A DNA stretch of 22,025 nt from Treponema sp. GTDB lineage: Bacteria > Spirochaetota > Spirochaetia > Treponematales > Breznakiellaceae. The stretch covers positions 1 to 22,025 of the forward strand of contig JAISTO010000200.1 of assembly GCA_031272575.1 (NCBI GenBank). Direction: 5' to 3'. The notes below the pieces were generated by a model. That model did not search any database. It was not told the DNA's origin and worked only from the letters and a program-made list of their open reading frames with translations. The stretch's first letter is position 1; each line of letters starts with the position of its first letter. Of the stretch, positions 6,056 through 13,374 are shown piece by piece. The position numbers and the translations under genes were made by a program.

Positions 6056-7576
6056 ATGAACCGACTCTACTACGGGGATAACCTCACCATCATGAAGAGT
6101 ATGCCCCCGGACAGCGTGGACCTGATCTACCTCGACCCGCCGTTCAACAGCAACCGCAGTTACAACCTCCTCTACAAGAACACGACCGGGCTCCCCATAC
6201 CGGAGCAGATCGAGGCGTTCTGCGACACCTGGGAACTGGACTACGAGAAGACGGAGCAGACCCTCGAGATACCCCGCATCATGCAGGCGTACGGCATCCC
6301 CGCGGACACGGTGCAGTTCTGGCACTATCTGGTGCGGGCGCTCAGGACCACGGACACGAAACTGCTCGCGTATCTCGTGTACATGACGGTCAGGTTGATT
6401 GAAATGTACCGCCTGCTGAAGAGCACCGGTTCCCTCTACCTGCACTGCGACCCCACGGCCAGCCACTACCTCAAGGTCATCCTCGACGGGATTTTCAGGA
6501 ACGGCAACTTTCGGAATGAGGTCGTCTGGTGCTACAAATCGCGGCCTCAGTCAAAACGGTATTTTGGGAAAAAGCATGACATCATCCTGTTCTATTCAAA
6601 AACAGATGAGTACTATTTTGACTGGAAAGCGGTAGCGCGGCCCTTGTCGGAAGCAACCGAAAAAAAGTACCGTCTGGTCGACATGGACGGGCGGCGGTAC
6701 CGGCTCGAAGGACGGGGCATAAAAGGCAGCCCGATACAATCGGCAAAAGACGTTGATCCAAAGTGGGCGGAAACAAACCCTGAACTGGTGGTACGCGACT
6801 ATCTGGACGAAAAGATCGGTGTCGCGCTCGAAGACTGGTGGCAGATTGATGTGATCAATCAATCCGCCAAAGAGCGCCTCGGGTACCCCACCCAAAAACC
6901 TCTCGCGCTGTTGGAGAGAATTGTGAGGGCCTCTTCGCGGGAAAACGATGTGGTCTTCGACCCCTTCTGCGGCTGCGGCACCACGGTCGAGGCCGCCATC
7001 AAAAATAACCGCCAATGGATAGGCTGCGACATTGCCATCCACTCGATACGCCTTATCCAGGACACGCGGATAAAGAAATACGGCCTCGTCGAAGGGAGCG
7101 ACTACCGCATCGACGGTATCCCGCAGTCCGTCGAGCAGGCGCGCTACCTCTTCGAGCAGGACCCCTTCCAGTTCCAGCATTGGGCTATCGAGCGCACCGG
7201 CGGGTTCTGCTCGAACAAGAAGACCGGGGATAGGGGCATTGACGGGAAGATTTACTTTGAAGCGGGCGGCGCGCTCAAGGGCATGGTGCTGTCGGTGAAG
7301 GGCGGGGCAGTAAAGCCCGCGGATATCCGCGACCTGCGCGGTGTGCTGGAGCGCGAGACAGATGTGGAACTTGCGGGCTTCATCTCGCTGCAGGAGCCGA
7401 CCAGGGCCATGCAGCAGGAGGCGGACGAGGCGGGCTTTTTCGCGTATCAGGGGGAACAGTACCCCCGCATCCAACCGCTCACGATTCAGGACCTCTTTGA
7501 CGGCAAGCGGTGGCACTGTCCCTCTATCGTCAAGACGCAAAACAAACACCAGGGGCAGACCTTTCTGGCGCTCTAA
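6056..7576 (+). CDS. Beta-class DNA adenine methyltransferase with C-terminal nuclease-like domain
   Basis: The 506-residue protein has the beta-class motif order. The catalytic DPPF comes first (D27-F30, 'DLIYLDPPF') and the SAM-binding 'VFDPFCGCGTTVEAAI' comes late (about 300-315), with 'YPTQKPLALLERIV' just before it. The intervening 100-280 segment would hold the target-recognition part. After the methyltransferase fold, residues about 370-480 look like an Mrr/PD-(D/E)xK nuclease-type domain: 'FQFQHWAIERTGG', 'GDRGIDGKIYF' near 390, and 'GMVLSVKGG' near 411-419. That gives a D...SxK arrangement, not the classical ExK. A single chain could therefore modify and cut (type IIG-like) or be a methyltransferase with a dead nuclease module. 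No separate restriction gene is adjacent. No clear Shine-Dalgarno precedes the ATG, which lies 9 bp after rsmD. Confidence 0.85.
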   Translation: MNRLYYGDNLTIMKSMPPDSVDLIYLDPPFNSNRSYNLLYKNTTGLPIPEQIEAFCDTWELDYEKTEQTLEIPRIMQAYGIPADTVQFWHYLVRALRTTDTKLLAYLVYMTVRLIEMYRLLKSTGSLYLHCDPTASHYLKVILDGIFRNGNFRNEVVWCYKSRPQSKRYFGKKHDIILFYSKTDEYYFDWKAVARPLSEATEKKYRLVDMDGRRYRLEGRGIKGSPIQSAKDVDPKWAETNPELVVRDYLDEKIGVALEDWWQIDVINQSAKERLGYPTQKPLALLERIVRASSRENDVVFDPFCGCGTTVEAAIKNNRQWIGCDIAIHSIRLIQDTRIKKYGLVEGSDYRIDGIPQSVEQARYLFEQDPFQFQHWAIERTGGFCSNKKTGDRGIDGKIYFEAGGALKGMVLSVKGGAVKPADIRDLRGVLERETDVELAGFISLQEPTRAMQQEADEAGFFAYQGEQYPRIQPLTIQDLFDGKRWHCPSIVKTQNKHQGQTFLAL

Positions 7577-7599
7577 GGAAAATGCATAAAATCCCCTAA

Positions 7600-7637
7600 A
7601 TAGTGATTTTTACTATAACATTCGGGATATTTACTAT
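7600..7637 (+). promoter_or_regulatory. TTTACTAT direct repeat, candidate AraC-type operator
   Basis: TTTACTAT occurs at 7609-7616 and 7630-7637, a 21-bp period. The first copy also pairs with an upstream ATAGT (7600-7604) to form a small palindrome. Direct half-sites about 21 bp apart are the usual arrangement for AraC-family proteins, and such a regulator is encoded at 13375. The site is 71-108 bp upstream of the binding-protein gene, in an AT-rich stretch. I found no convincing -35/-10 pair. Confidence 0.35.
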
Positions 7638-7707
7638 TCCCTTTTTGCATAAAGAGGAGTACCATAAAAAGAGAAGCGGCGAAAATGCCGCCTCAAAGGG
7701 GATAGTT

Positions 7708-8985
7708 ATGAAAGCAAAAAAGGTACTATTCGCGCTTTTAAGCGCCGCGCTGCTTGCAGGCTGCGCGGGGAAAGCGGGAAACGCGCTGCGTCTTGCCTGG
7801 TGGGGGAACACGGTGCGGGACGAGCAGACGCTCAAAGTCGTCGACCTCTTCACGAGCCGGAATCCCGGCGTAACGATTGACACGGAAACCGTGGGCTGGG
7901 GCGGCTACTGGGACAAACTCAACACCCAGGCCGCGACCAAATCGGTGCCCGACCTCATTCAGCAGGATTACCTCTACATCGGGCAGTGGGCCGGGCGCGG
8001 GCAGTTGCTCGACCTGATGCCCTTCGTGGACGACGGCACACTGGACATTTCCCTTATGCCGCGCTCCGTCGTCGATTCCGGCGCGATCGGGGGAAAACTC
8101 TACGGGCTGCCGGTGGGCACCACGCTCTTCTGCATGGTCTACGATCCGGCCATTCTCGAAAAAGCGGGTATCCCCCCCATTGACGACGAGCACTGGACCT
8201 GGAGTGATTTTGAACGCATCGCCGAGACGATTTACCAAAAAACCGGTGTCAGGACCGTCCCACTGGGGGTAGAAGATGTGTTTCCGCCGCTTGAAAACTG
8301 GATACAGCAAACCGGCGAGTCGTTTTACCGCGCCGATGGCAAGGCGCTCGGGTTTAGTGACACCGCGACTCTAAAGGCGTTTTGGGACCTGCAGTTACGG
8401 CTTCTCGACAAGGGCGTCCTGATCCCCGCGAGCGAGGCCTTCGTGCAGACCAGCCTCGAAGAGGACCCGCTCTCCAAAGGGCGCGCCTGGATTCGCTATA
8501 TCTGGAACTCGCAGCTCTCGGCGGCCGCGGGCGCCGCGGGGCGGCCCCTCGGCCTCCTCTTCGCGCCCCGCCTCGCGCCGGAGCGCGCGAGGCAGCCGGG
8601 GCATTTCCTCAAGCCCTCGATGTTCTTTTCGATTTACGCGCAATCGGAGAATCCGGCCCTCGCCGCCAAATTCCTCAACTTCTTTGTCAACGATCCTGAC
8701 GCGAACGACCTCCTCCGCGGGGAGCGCGGCATTCCGGTGAACGCCGCGATTCGCGAGCGCGTCGCGGCGGCCGCGGACGCGAGTCAGCAGACGGCCTTCG
8801 CTATCCTCTCGCGGGCGGCCTCAGGCTATGCGGGCCCGGTGCCGCCGCCCTACCCGCCGGCCGCGGGCGAGGTGAACACCCTCCTGCGCGACCTCACCGT
8901 GCAGGTGCTGAACAAGGCGCTCAGCGCGGACGAGGCGGCAAGCCGTTTCGTCACGCGGGCCAACCAGGTGCTGGCAGGGGACTAG
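7708..8985 (+). CDS. Sugar ABC transporter substrate-binding lipoprotein
   Basis: This is an extracytoplasmic family-1 solute-binding protein that captures an oligosaccharide and delivers it to the permeases encoded next. The start is ATG 7708, with AAGGGG at 7696-7701. The frame is open 35 codons upstream, but the lipoprotein signal only makes sense from here. The signal peptide 'MKAKKVLFALLSAALLAGC' ends in a lipobox with Cys19. Typical features follow: 'LRLAWWGN', 'TVGWGGYWDKLNTQAA', 'DLIQQDYLYIGQWAGRGQLL', 'IGGKLYGLPVGTT', 'WTWSDFERIAE' and 'ENPALAAKFLNFF'. The mature length of 407 residues is normal. Linkage to a GH115-like enzyme suggests a glucuronate-bearing xylan fragment as ligand, which is inference. 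Confidence 0.92.
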   Translation: MKAKKVLFALLSAALLAGCAGKAGNALRLAWWGNTVRDEQTLKVVDLFTSRNPGVTIDTETVGWGGYWDKLNTQAATKSVPDLIQQDYLYIGQWAGRGQLLDLMPFVDDGTLDISLMPRSVVDSGAIGGKLYGLPVGTTLFCMVYDPAILEKAGIPPIDDEHWTWSDFERIAETIYQKTGVRTVPLGVEDVFPPLENWIQQTGESFYRADGKALGFSDTATLKAFWDLQLRLLDKGVLIPASEAFVQTSLEEDPLSKGRAWIRYIWNSQLSAAAGAAGRPLGLLFAPRLAPERARQPGHFLKPSMFFSIYAQSENPALAAKFLNFFVNDPDANDLLRGERGIPVNAAIRERVAAAADASQQTAFAILSRAASGYAGPVPPPYPPAAGEVNTLLRDLTVQVLNKALSADEAASRFVTRANQVLAGD

Positions 8986-8986
8986 C

Positions 8987-9892
8987 ATGACGCGCCGTTA
9001 CACCGCCGCGCGGAGGCAATGGGCCGAAGACCTGGCGGGCTTTGCCTTCATAAGCCCCTGGCTTCTGGGCTTCCTTGCCTTCACCGCGCTCCCGGTACTC
9101 TTCTCGCTCTACTACTCGTTCACCGAGTACGACATCCTCGCCGAGCCGCTCTGGAACGGGCTGCGCAACTTCCGCCGCATGGCAAGAGACGACCTCTTCT
9201 GGAAATCCCTGGGCGTCACCTTTTACTACGCGTTCGTCTCGGTGCCGCTCCGTCTCGTCTTCGCCTTCTTCGTCGCGATGCTCTTCCGGCGCTCCTCCCG
9301 CGTCGTCAAGGTCTACCAGGCGCTCTACTACCTCCCCTCGATAGTCGGCGGGAGCATCGCGGTCGCCGTCATGTGGCGCAGGCTCTTCATGGCGGACGGC
9401 GCGATCAACGCGATACTCCGCTTCATCGGCATCCCCAGCACGGTCAGTTGGATAGGCGAGCCCGCCACCGCCATGTGGACCCTCATCCTCCTCGCGGTCT
9501 GGCAGTTCGGCTCCTCCATGCTGATATTCCTGGCGGGGCTCCGCCAGATCCCGGTGACCTACTACGAGGCCGCGCGCGTGGACGGGGCAAGCCCGTTCCG
9601 GCAATTCCTCAATGTCACCCTGCCGCAGATGACGCCGGTCATCTTTTTCAATTTGATCATGCAGTTGATAAACGGCTTCACCGTGTTCACGCAGGCCTTC
9701 GTCGTCTCCGGCGGCAACGGCGATCCGCAAAACGCGACGCTCGTGTACGCGCTCTATTTGTATCAACGGGCGTTCAAGTTTTTCAACATGGGGTACAGTT
9801 CCGCGATGGCCTGGGTGCTCGTGCTGATCATCGGGGTCTTCACCGCGGTCGTATTCAAGACATCCGACAAATGGGTGTACTACGAATCATAG
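8987..9892 (+). CDS. Sugar ABC transporter permease (MalF/UgpA type)
   Basis: This inner-membrane permease of a CUT1 carbohydrate importer has 301 residues and six predicted membrane helices, starting at 'FAFISPWLLGFLAF'. The cytoplasmic EAA loop that contacts the ATPase reads 'YEAARVDGASPFRQFLNVTLP' (about residues 188-208). The gene begins one base after the binding-protein stop, with AGGGGA about 6 bp before the ATG. 'ALPVLFSLYYSFTEYDIL' and 'GFTVFTQAFVVSGG' are typical of the MalF/UgpA group. It would pair with the next gene to form the channel. Confidence 0.93.
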   Translation: MTRRYTAARRQWAEDLAGFAFISPWLLGFLAFTALPVLFSLYYSFTEYDILAEPLWNGLRNFRRMARDDLFWKSLGVTFYYAFVSVPLRLVFAFFVAMLFRRSSRVVKVYQALYYLPSIVGGSIAVAVMWRRLFMADGAINAILRFIGIPSTVSWIGEPATAMWTLILLAVWQFGSSMLIFLAGLRQIPVTYYEAARVDGASPFRQFLNVTLPQMTPVIFFNLIMQLINGFTVFTQAFVVSGGNGDPQNATLVYALYLYQRAFKFFNMGYSSAMAWVLVLIIGVFTAVVFKTSDKWVYYES

Positions 9893-9901
9893 GAGGATGC
9901 T

Positions 9902-10759
9902 ATGACACTCATGCAAAAACGCCATCTACGGCGCAGAGCCGGCGCGCTCATTTTTCACCTCGTCGTTATCTGCATCGGTTTCATGATGCTCTATCCCATC
10001 CTCTGGATGATCTCGAACTCGTTCAAAGGGAATCGCGAAATCTTTAATAGTTTTTCGTTAATCCCCCGATCGTTCAATATTGACAATTACATCCGCGGCT
10101 GGGAGTACAACAAGTCCCTCACCTTTACTACCTTTTTCGGCAACTCGTTTTTCTACACGATAGTCTCCACCATCGGGGCCGTGCTCTCCTCCGCGCTCGT
10201 GGCCTTCGGCTTCGCGCGGATACGCTTCCGGGGCAGCAAGGTACTCTACGGCATCATGTTCCTCACCCTCATGCTCCCCTATCAGGTGATCATGGTGCCG
10301 CAGTTTATCATCTTTTACCGCCTCGGCTGGGTCAACACGATGCTGCCGCTCATCGTGCCGCAGTTCGGGGGCCAGGCGTTTTTCATTTTTTTGATGGTGC
10401 AGTTTATCCGGGGCATACCGGCCGAGTTGGATCAGGCCGCGATGATCGACGGGTGCAGCAAGTTCGGCATCTTCACGCGGATCATCTTCCCGCTCATAAA
10501 ACCCGCGTTAATTACCTCGACGATCTTCAGTTTTTATTGGCGCTGGGATGATTTTCTGGGCCCCCTCTTGTACCTCAACCGGCCGCGCAATTTCACCGTG
10601 TCTCTTGCGCTGCGTATGTTCAGCGATCCGACGACCTCGACCGACTGGGGCGCGATCTTCGCGATGGGCACCTTGTCCCTCGTACCGGTCTTCCTGGTCT
10701 TCATCGTGTTTCAAAAGTATATCGTACAGGGCATGGTGACCTCCGGCCTGAAAGGATGA
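9902..10759 (+). CDS. Sugar ABC transporter permease (MalG/UgpE type)
   Basis: This is the second inner-membrane permease, with 285 residues and six predicted helices. The N-terminus 'GFMMLYPILWMISNSFKGN' and the EAA loop 'ELDQAAMIDGCSKFGIFTRI' are MalG/UgpE-like. A strong AGGAGG (9891-9896) overlaps the stop of the previous gene and sits 5 bp before the ATG. No ATP-binding subunit follows. CUT1 systems in many bacteria share one MsmK/UgpC-type ATPase encoded elsewhere, so this is probably a functional three-gene set. Confidence 0.93.
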   Translation: MTLMQKRHLRRRAGALIFHLVVICIGFMMLYPILWMISNSFKGNREIFNSFSLIPRSFNIDNYIRGWEYNKSLTFTTFFGNSFFYTIVSTIGAVLSSALVAFGFARIRFRGSKVLYGIMFLTLMLPYQVIMVPQFIIFYRLGWVNTMLPLIVPQFGGQAFFIFLMVQFIRGIPAELDQAAMIDGCSKFGIFTRIIFPLIKPALITSTIFSFYWRWDDFLGPLLYLNRPRNFTVSLALRMFSDPTTSTDWGAIFAMGTLSLVPVFLVFIVFQKYIVQGMVTSGLKG

Positions 10760-10766
10760 AAAAAAG

Positions 10767-10842
10767 GAAGTTCAAAAACTTCAGTTTTTGAACTTCTACC
10801 TTAAAAAACGCAGTTTTTCGCGCCTTTGGCGCGAAAAACTGC
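10767..10842. repeat. Two tandem perfect hairpins
   Basis: The first (10767-10796) is a 14-bp perfect stem, GAAGTTCAAAAACT/AGTTTTTGAACTTC, with a 2-base spacer. The second (10810-10842) is a 15-bp perfect stem, GCAGTTTTTCGCGCC/GGCGCGAAAAACTGC, with a 3-base loop. They begin 8 bp after the permease stop. They may stabilise or separate the transporter transcript from the GH115 gene. Confidence 0.8.
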
Positions 10843-10844
10843 AA

Positions 10845-10936
10845 GAGCCTGTTCAAAAACCGTGCGCTAAAGGCAACGTAGTTGCCTCGGCAACTTGTTG
10901 CCTCGCGCACAGTCGATATAGTTTTTGAACAGGCTC
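10845..10936. repeat. 92-bp palindrome with nested mini-hairpins
   Basis: The outer arms GAGCCTGTTCAAAAAC (10845-10860) and GTTTTTGAACAGGCTC (10921-10936) are perfectly complementary. Inner GTGCGC/GCGCAC (10862-10867, 10905-10910) extend the pairing. Two small palindromes sit at the top: GGCAAC-GTA-GTTGCC (10872-10886) and GGCAAC-TT-GTTGCC (10889-10902). The element ends 17 bp before the GH115-like start codon and carries no T-run. It belongs to the GTTCAAAAAC family seen at 39-64. Confidence 0.85.
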
Positions 10937-10953
10937 GGATGACAGGATACAAA

Positions 10954-13044
10954 ATGAAAACAGCGTTTGTTTTGTTACGCGCGGTCAAATTGGTAAACTG
11001 CGCGTCAGAAAGTAGACCGATAGTCAACGCGCTCGCTATCCTGCGCCGCGATATCGACAAGACGCTTGCGTCCACACTGGAGCCCGCGGCTGCGGCCGTG
11101 CGGGCCGGCGAGATCCGCGTACTGCGGCCTGATGCCGCGCTCGGCGCGGAGCGCGGCGCAGAGCGCGGCGCAGAGCGCTGGGTGCTCGAAGTGACGGAAA
11201 GCGGCGTCACTATCCGCGCTGCCGATGCGCTCGGCGCGGTCTACGCCCTGCTCTTTATCAGCGCGGCGTTTCTGGGGGTCACCCCTTTCTGGTACTGGAA
11301 CGAGCAGCGCTTCGAAAAAAAGCCGGCGCTCTCCATTCCGTGCGGGACCTACGAGTCGCCCCCTTACGCGGTGAAGCATCGCGGCTGGATGGTGAACGAT
11401 GAGGTGCTCATTGACAACTGGGCGCCATATCCGGAAAACTTTGCGCACTGGGCCCTCGTCTACGAAACGCTCCTCCGCTGCGGCTGCAACATGGCTATCC
11501 CCCGCACCGACGTCGCGGACCCCGCCTTCCGCCGCATGGCCTCCGACATGGGGCTGCGCATTACCCATCATCACTCGGAGCCCCTGGGCGCGCGCATGTT
11601 CTCGCGGGTATACCCTGACAAGGCCGCCTCGTATACGCAAAACGCGGCGCTCTTCGAAAAAATCTGGGACGAGGCGGTGGAGGCGCAAGAGGATTCTTCT
11701 GTACTCTGGGGCCTGGGCTTCCGCGGCCAGGGGGACTATCCCTTTTGGGTAAACGACCCCTGCGCGAAAAGCGATGAGGAGCGGGGCGCTCTCATAAGCC
11801 GCGTACTGCGGCGCCAGTACGAGATCATCAAACAGCACATTGCGGATCCGGTCTGCTGCATCAATGTATACGGCGAGTATACCGCTTTGTACAAAAAGGG
11901 CTTCCTGCGCATCCCGGAGGGGGTAATCAAAATTTGGGCGGACAATGGCTTCGGCCGCATGGTCTCGCGCCGTCAGGGAAACAGCAACCCCCGCGTGAGC
12001 GCCCTCCCCACGGACGCGGATGAGGGGCCGCACGGCATCTACTGGCACGTCTCGTTCCACGACCTCCAGGCCTCGAATCACCTCACGATGTCACCCAACT
12101 CCGCGGAGTTCCTCGCCTCAGAACTGCGCCGTGTGCTCGACGCGGGCGCGGACGAGTACTGGATCATCAACTGCGGGAGCCTGAAGCCGCACACCCACCT
12201 GCTCGACCTTGTGCGGGAAATCTGGCAGCGCGGCGAAGTGGATGTGGACGCGTGGCGCCTGCGCTACGCCGAGACCTACTACGGCGCCGAACACGCCCCC
12301 GCGATTGCCGCGCTCTTTAAGGCCTACGCGCGGAGTACCGCGGCCTACGGCCCCAACGAGGATGAAAAAGCGGGCGAGCAGTTGTGGCACCATCCGGTGC
12401 GGGAATTGCTCTGCGCGTGGATGCAAGGGAAGTTTGCCGAGCCGGTCGAGTCCCTCATCTGGCTTGCGGGGGAGACGCCGCTTCCCTCCCAGGCTGCCGC
12501 GCTTGAAACAATCTGCCGCGCCGCGCTTCCCGCCTGGGAGCGTTTTTGCGCGGACTGCGAAGCTGCCTGCGCCCGTCTTCCCCCGCACCCGCGGCGCTTG
12601 CTCGCCACGACGCTGGGCCTGGCAGGCCGGCTGCAACTGACGGGCGCGCGGGGGGCGCTCCGCTTCTGCGAGAGTGTCCGCGCGTTCGCGGCCCGCGACA
12701 CGGCGCGCTCTTTCGCGCTTGCGTACCGCGCGCGGCAGGCCTACGCGGAGAGCGCCGCCGCGCTCGAGGCCGCGGAGGAGGGTGAGTGGCGCGGCTACTA
12801 CCAGGGCGACTGCCTCACGGACCTGCGCCTCAGCGTGTCCTGCCTCGACGCGCTCGTCTCTTACCTCCGCGTGATAGGTGACGGCCCGGACTTCCACGCC
12901 TGGGAACGAGACTACCTGTGCCCGGCAACGGAAAGAAAGGTGCTGCTCCTTTCCAGCAAACGCCGCGCGCTCCAGGATGCGGAATTGGCGGAGCGTCTTG
13001 GCCAGGAATTCAAAATTGAGAGCACTCCAAAAAGTCAGGATTAG
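10954..13044 (+). CDS. GH115-like xylan alpha-glucuronidase
   Basis: GH115 enzymes remove (4-O-methyl)glucuronic acid side chains from xylan. The 696-residue protein shows family-type blocks. 'HRGWMVNDEVLIDNW' is about residues 145-160. Also present are 'VYETLLRCGCNMAIPRTD', 'GLRITHHHSEPLGARMF', 'WGLGFRGQGDYPFW', 'INVYGEYTALYKKGFL', 'IKIWADNGFGRM' and 'GIYWHVSFHDLQASNHLT'. It is shorter than most GH115 proteins (about 800-1000) and seems to lack the C-terminal accessory domain. No signal peptide is visible, so it probably acts in the cytoplasm on imported oligosaccharides. I chose ATG 10954 because AGGA (10944-10947) lies 6 bp upstream; ATG 10939 is an alternative. A 12-bp tandem repeat encodes 'AERGAERGAERW' near residue 65. 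It sits between the transporter and an AraC-type regulator, consistent with one pathway. Family assignment is from memory of motifs. Confidence 0.7.
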   Translation: MKTAFVLLRAVKLVNCASESRPIVNALAILRRDIDKTLASTLEPAAAAVRAGEIRVLRPDAALGAERGAERGAERWVLEVTESGVTIRAADALGAVYALLFISAAFLGVTPFWYWNEQRFEKKPALSIPCGTYESPPYAVKHRGWMVNDEVLIDNWAPYPENFAHWALVYETLLRCGCNMAIPRTDVADPAFRRMASDMGLRITHHHSEPLGARMFSRVYPDKAASYTQNAALFEKIWDEAVEAQEDSSVLWGLGFRGQGDYPFWVNDPCAKSDEERGALISRVLRRQYEIIKQHIADPVCCINVYGEYTALYKKGFLRIPEGVIKIWADNGFGRMVSRRQGNSNPRVSALPTDADEGPHGIYWHVSFHDLQASNHLTMSPNSAEFLASELRRVLDAGADEYWIINCGSLKPHTHLLDLVREIWQRGEVDVDAWRLRYAETYYGAEHAPAIAALFKAYARSTAAYGPNEDEKAGEQLWHHPVRELLCAWMQGKFAEPVESLIWLAGETPLPSQAAALETICRAALPAWERFCADCEAACARLPPHPRRLLATTLGLAGRLQLTGARGALRFCESVRAFAARDTARSFALAYRARQAYAESAAALEAAEEGEWRGYYQGDCLTDLRLSVSCLDALVSYLRVIGDGPDFHAWERDYLCPATERKVLLLSSKRRALQDAELAERLGQEFKIESTPKSQD

Positions 13045-13320
13045 GAATGTATCCACAGATGGACACAGATAGCGCAACTTCGTTGCGTCACAGATTTTAA
13101 GGCAACACGCGCTGATTAATGCGAGAAACTTTAAAAAGTATCCGCGGATTACGCACTTGCCCAAAGGCAAGGCACTTGCCTAATGCAAGTGCGATTAACA
13201 CGGATTAAAACAGGGAGTATAACAAAAAATCCGTGAAAATCACACTTGCTTTTGCAAGTGCGTAATCCGTGGACTATTTTTCGTGTAATTCGCGGACCGC
13301 ATTTATGCGGCAAATTCTTG
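13045..13320. repeat. Dispersed-repeat region with four embedded mini-palindromes
   Basis: No gene is seen here. The background reads like the widespread 'ATCCACAGATGGACACAGAT ... ATTAACACGGATT ... AATCCGTG' intergenic repeat of many bacteria. It is interrupted by short palindromes: CGCAAC-TTC-GTTGCG (13073-13087), CGCACTTGC...GCAAGTGCG (13152-13193, with an internal TTGCC-CAAA-GGCAA), CACTTGC-TTTT-GCAAGTG (13243-13260) and CCGCAT-TT-ATGCGG (13297-13310). The words GCAAC/GTTGC and GCACTTGC/GCAAGTGC recur, and GCAAC-TT-GTTGC also sits in the 10845 palindrome. Confidence 0.7.
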
Positions 13321-13339
13321 AATTCCTGACTTTTCAGAG

Positions 13340-13368
13340 TAGACTCAATTTCACTGTCCTGATATACT
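13340..13368 (+). promoter_or_regulatory. Candidate leaderless promoter of the AraC-type gene
   Basis: TAGACT (13340-13345) and TATACT (13363-13368) are 17 bp apart. The -10 box ends 6 nt before ATG 13375, so the transcript would begin at the start codon. No Shine-Dalgarno precedes the gene. Confidence 0.5.
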
Positions 13369-13374
13369 GATATT

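Noticed and set aside
5339..6466. 375-codon minus-strand frame over rsmD
   Set aside because: It is antisense to recognisable rsmD and methyltransferase sequence. Long antisense frames are common in GC-rich DNA.
6596..7549. 317-codon minus-strand frame opposite the DNA methyltransferase
   Set aside because: It is antisense to clear methyltransferase motifs, with no start signal or similarity.
8951..9766. 271-codon minus-strand frame opposite the first permease
   Set aside because: It is rich in Glu/Arg/His from antisense of hydrophobic codons, a typical shadow of a membrane protein gene.
11005..13170. Long minus-strand frames (358 and 350 codons) opposite the GH115-like gene
   Set aside because: The plus strand carries family motifs throughout. 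The antisense translation is Arg/Val/Ala-rich with no recognisable domain.
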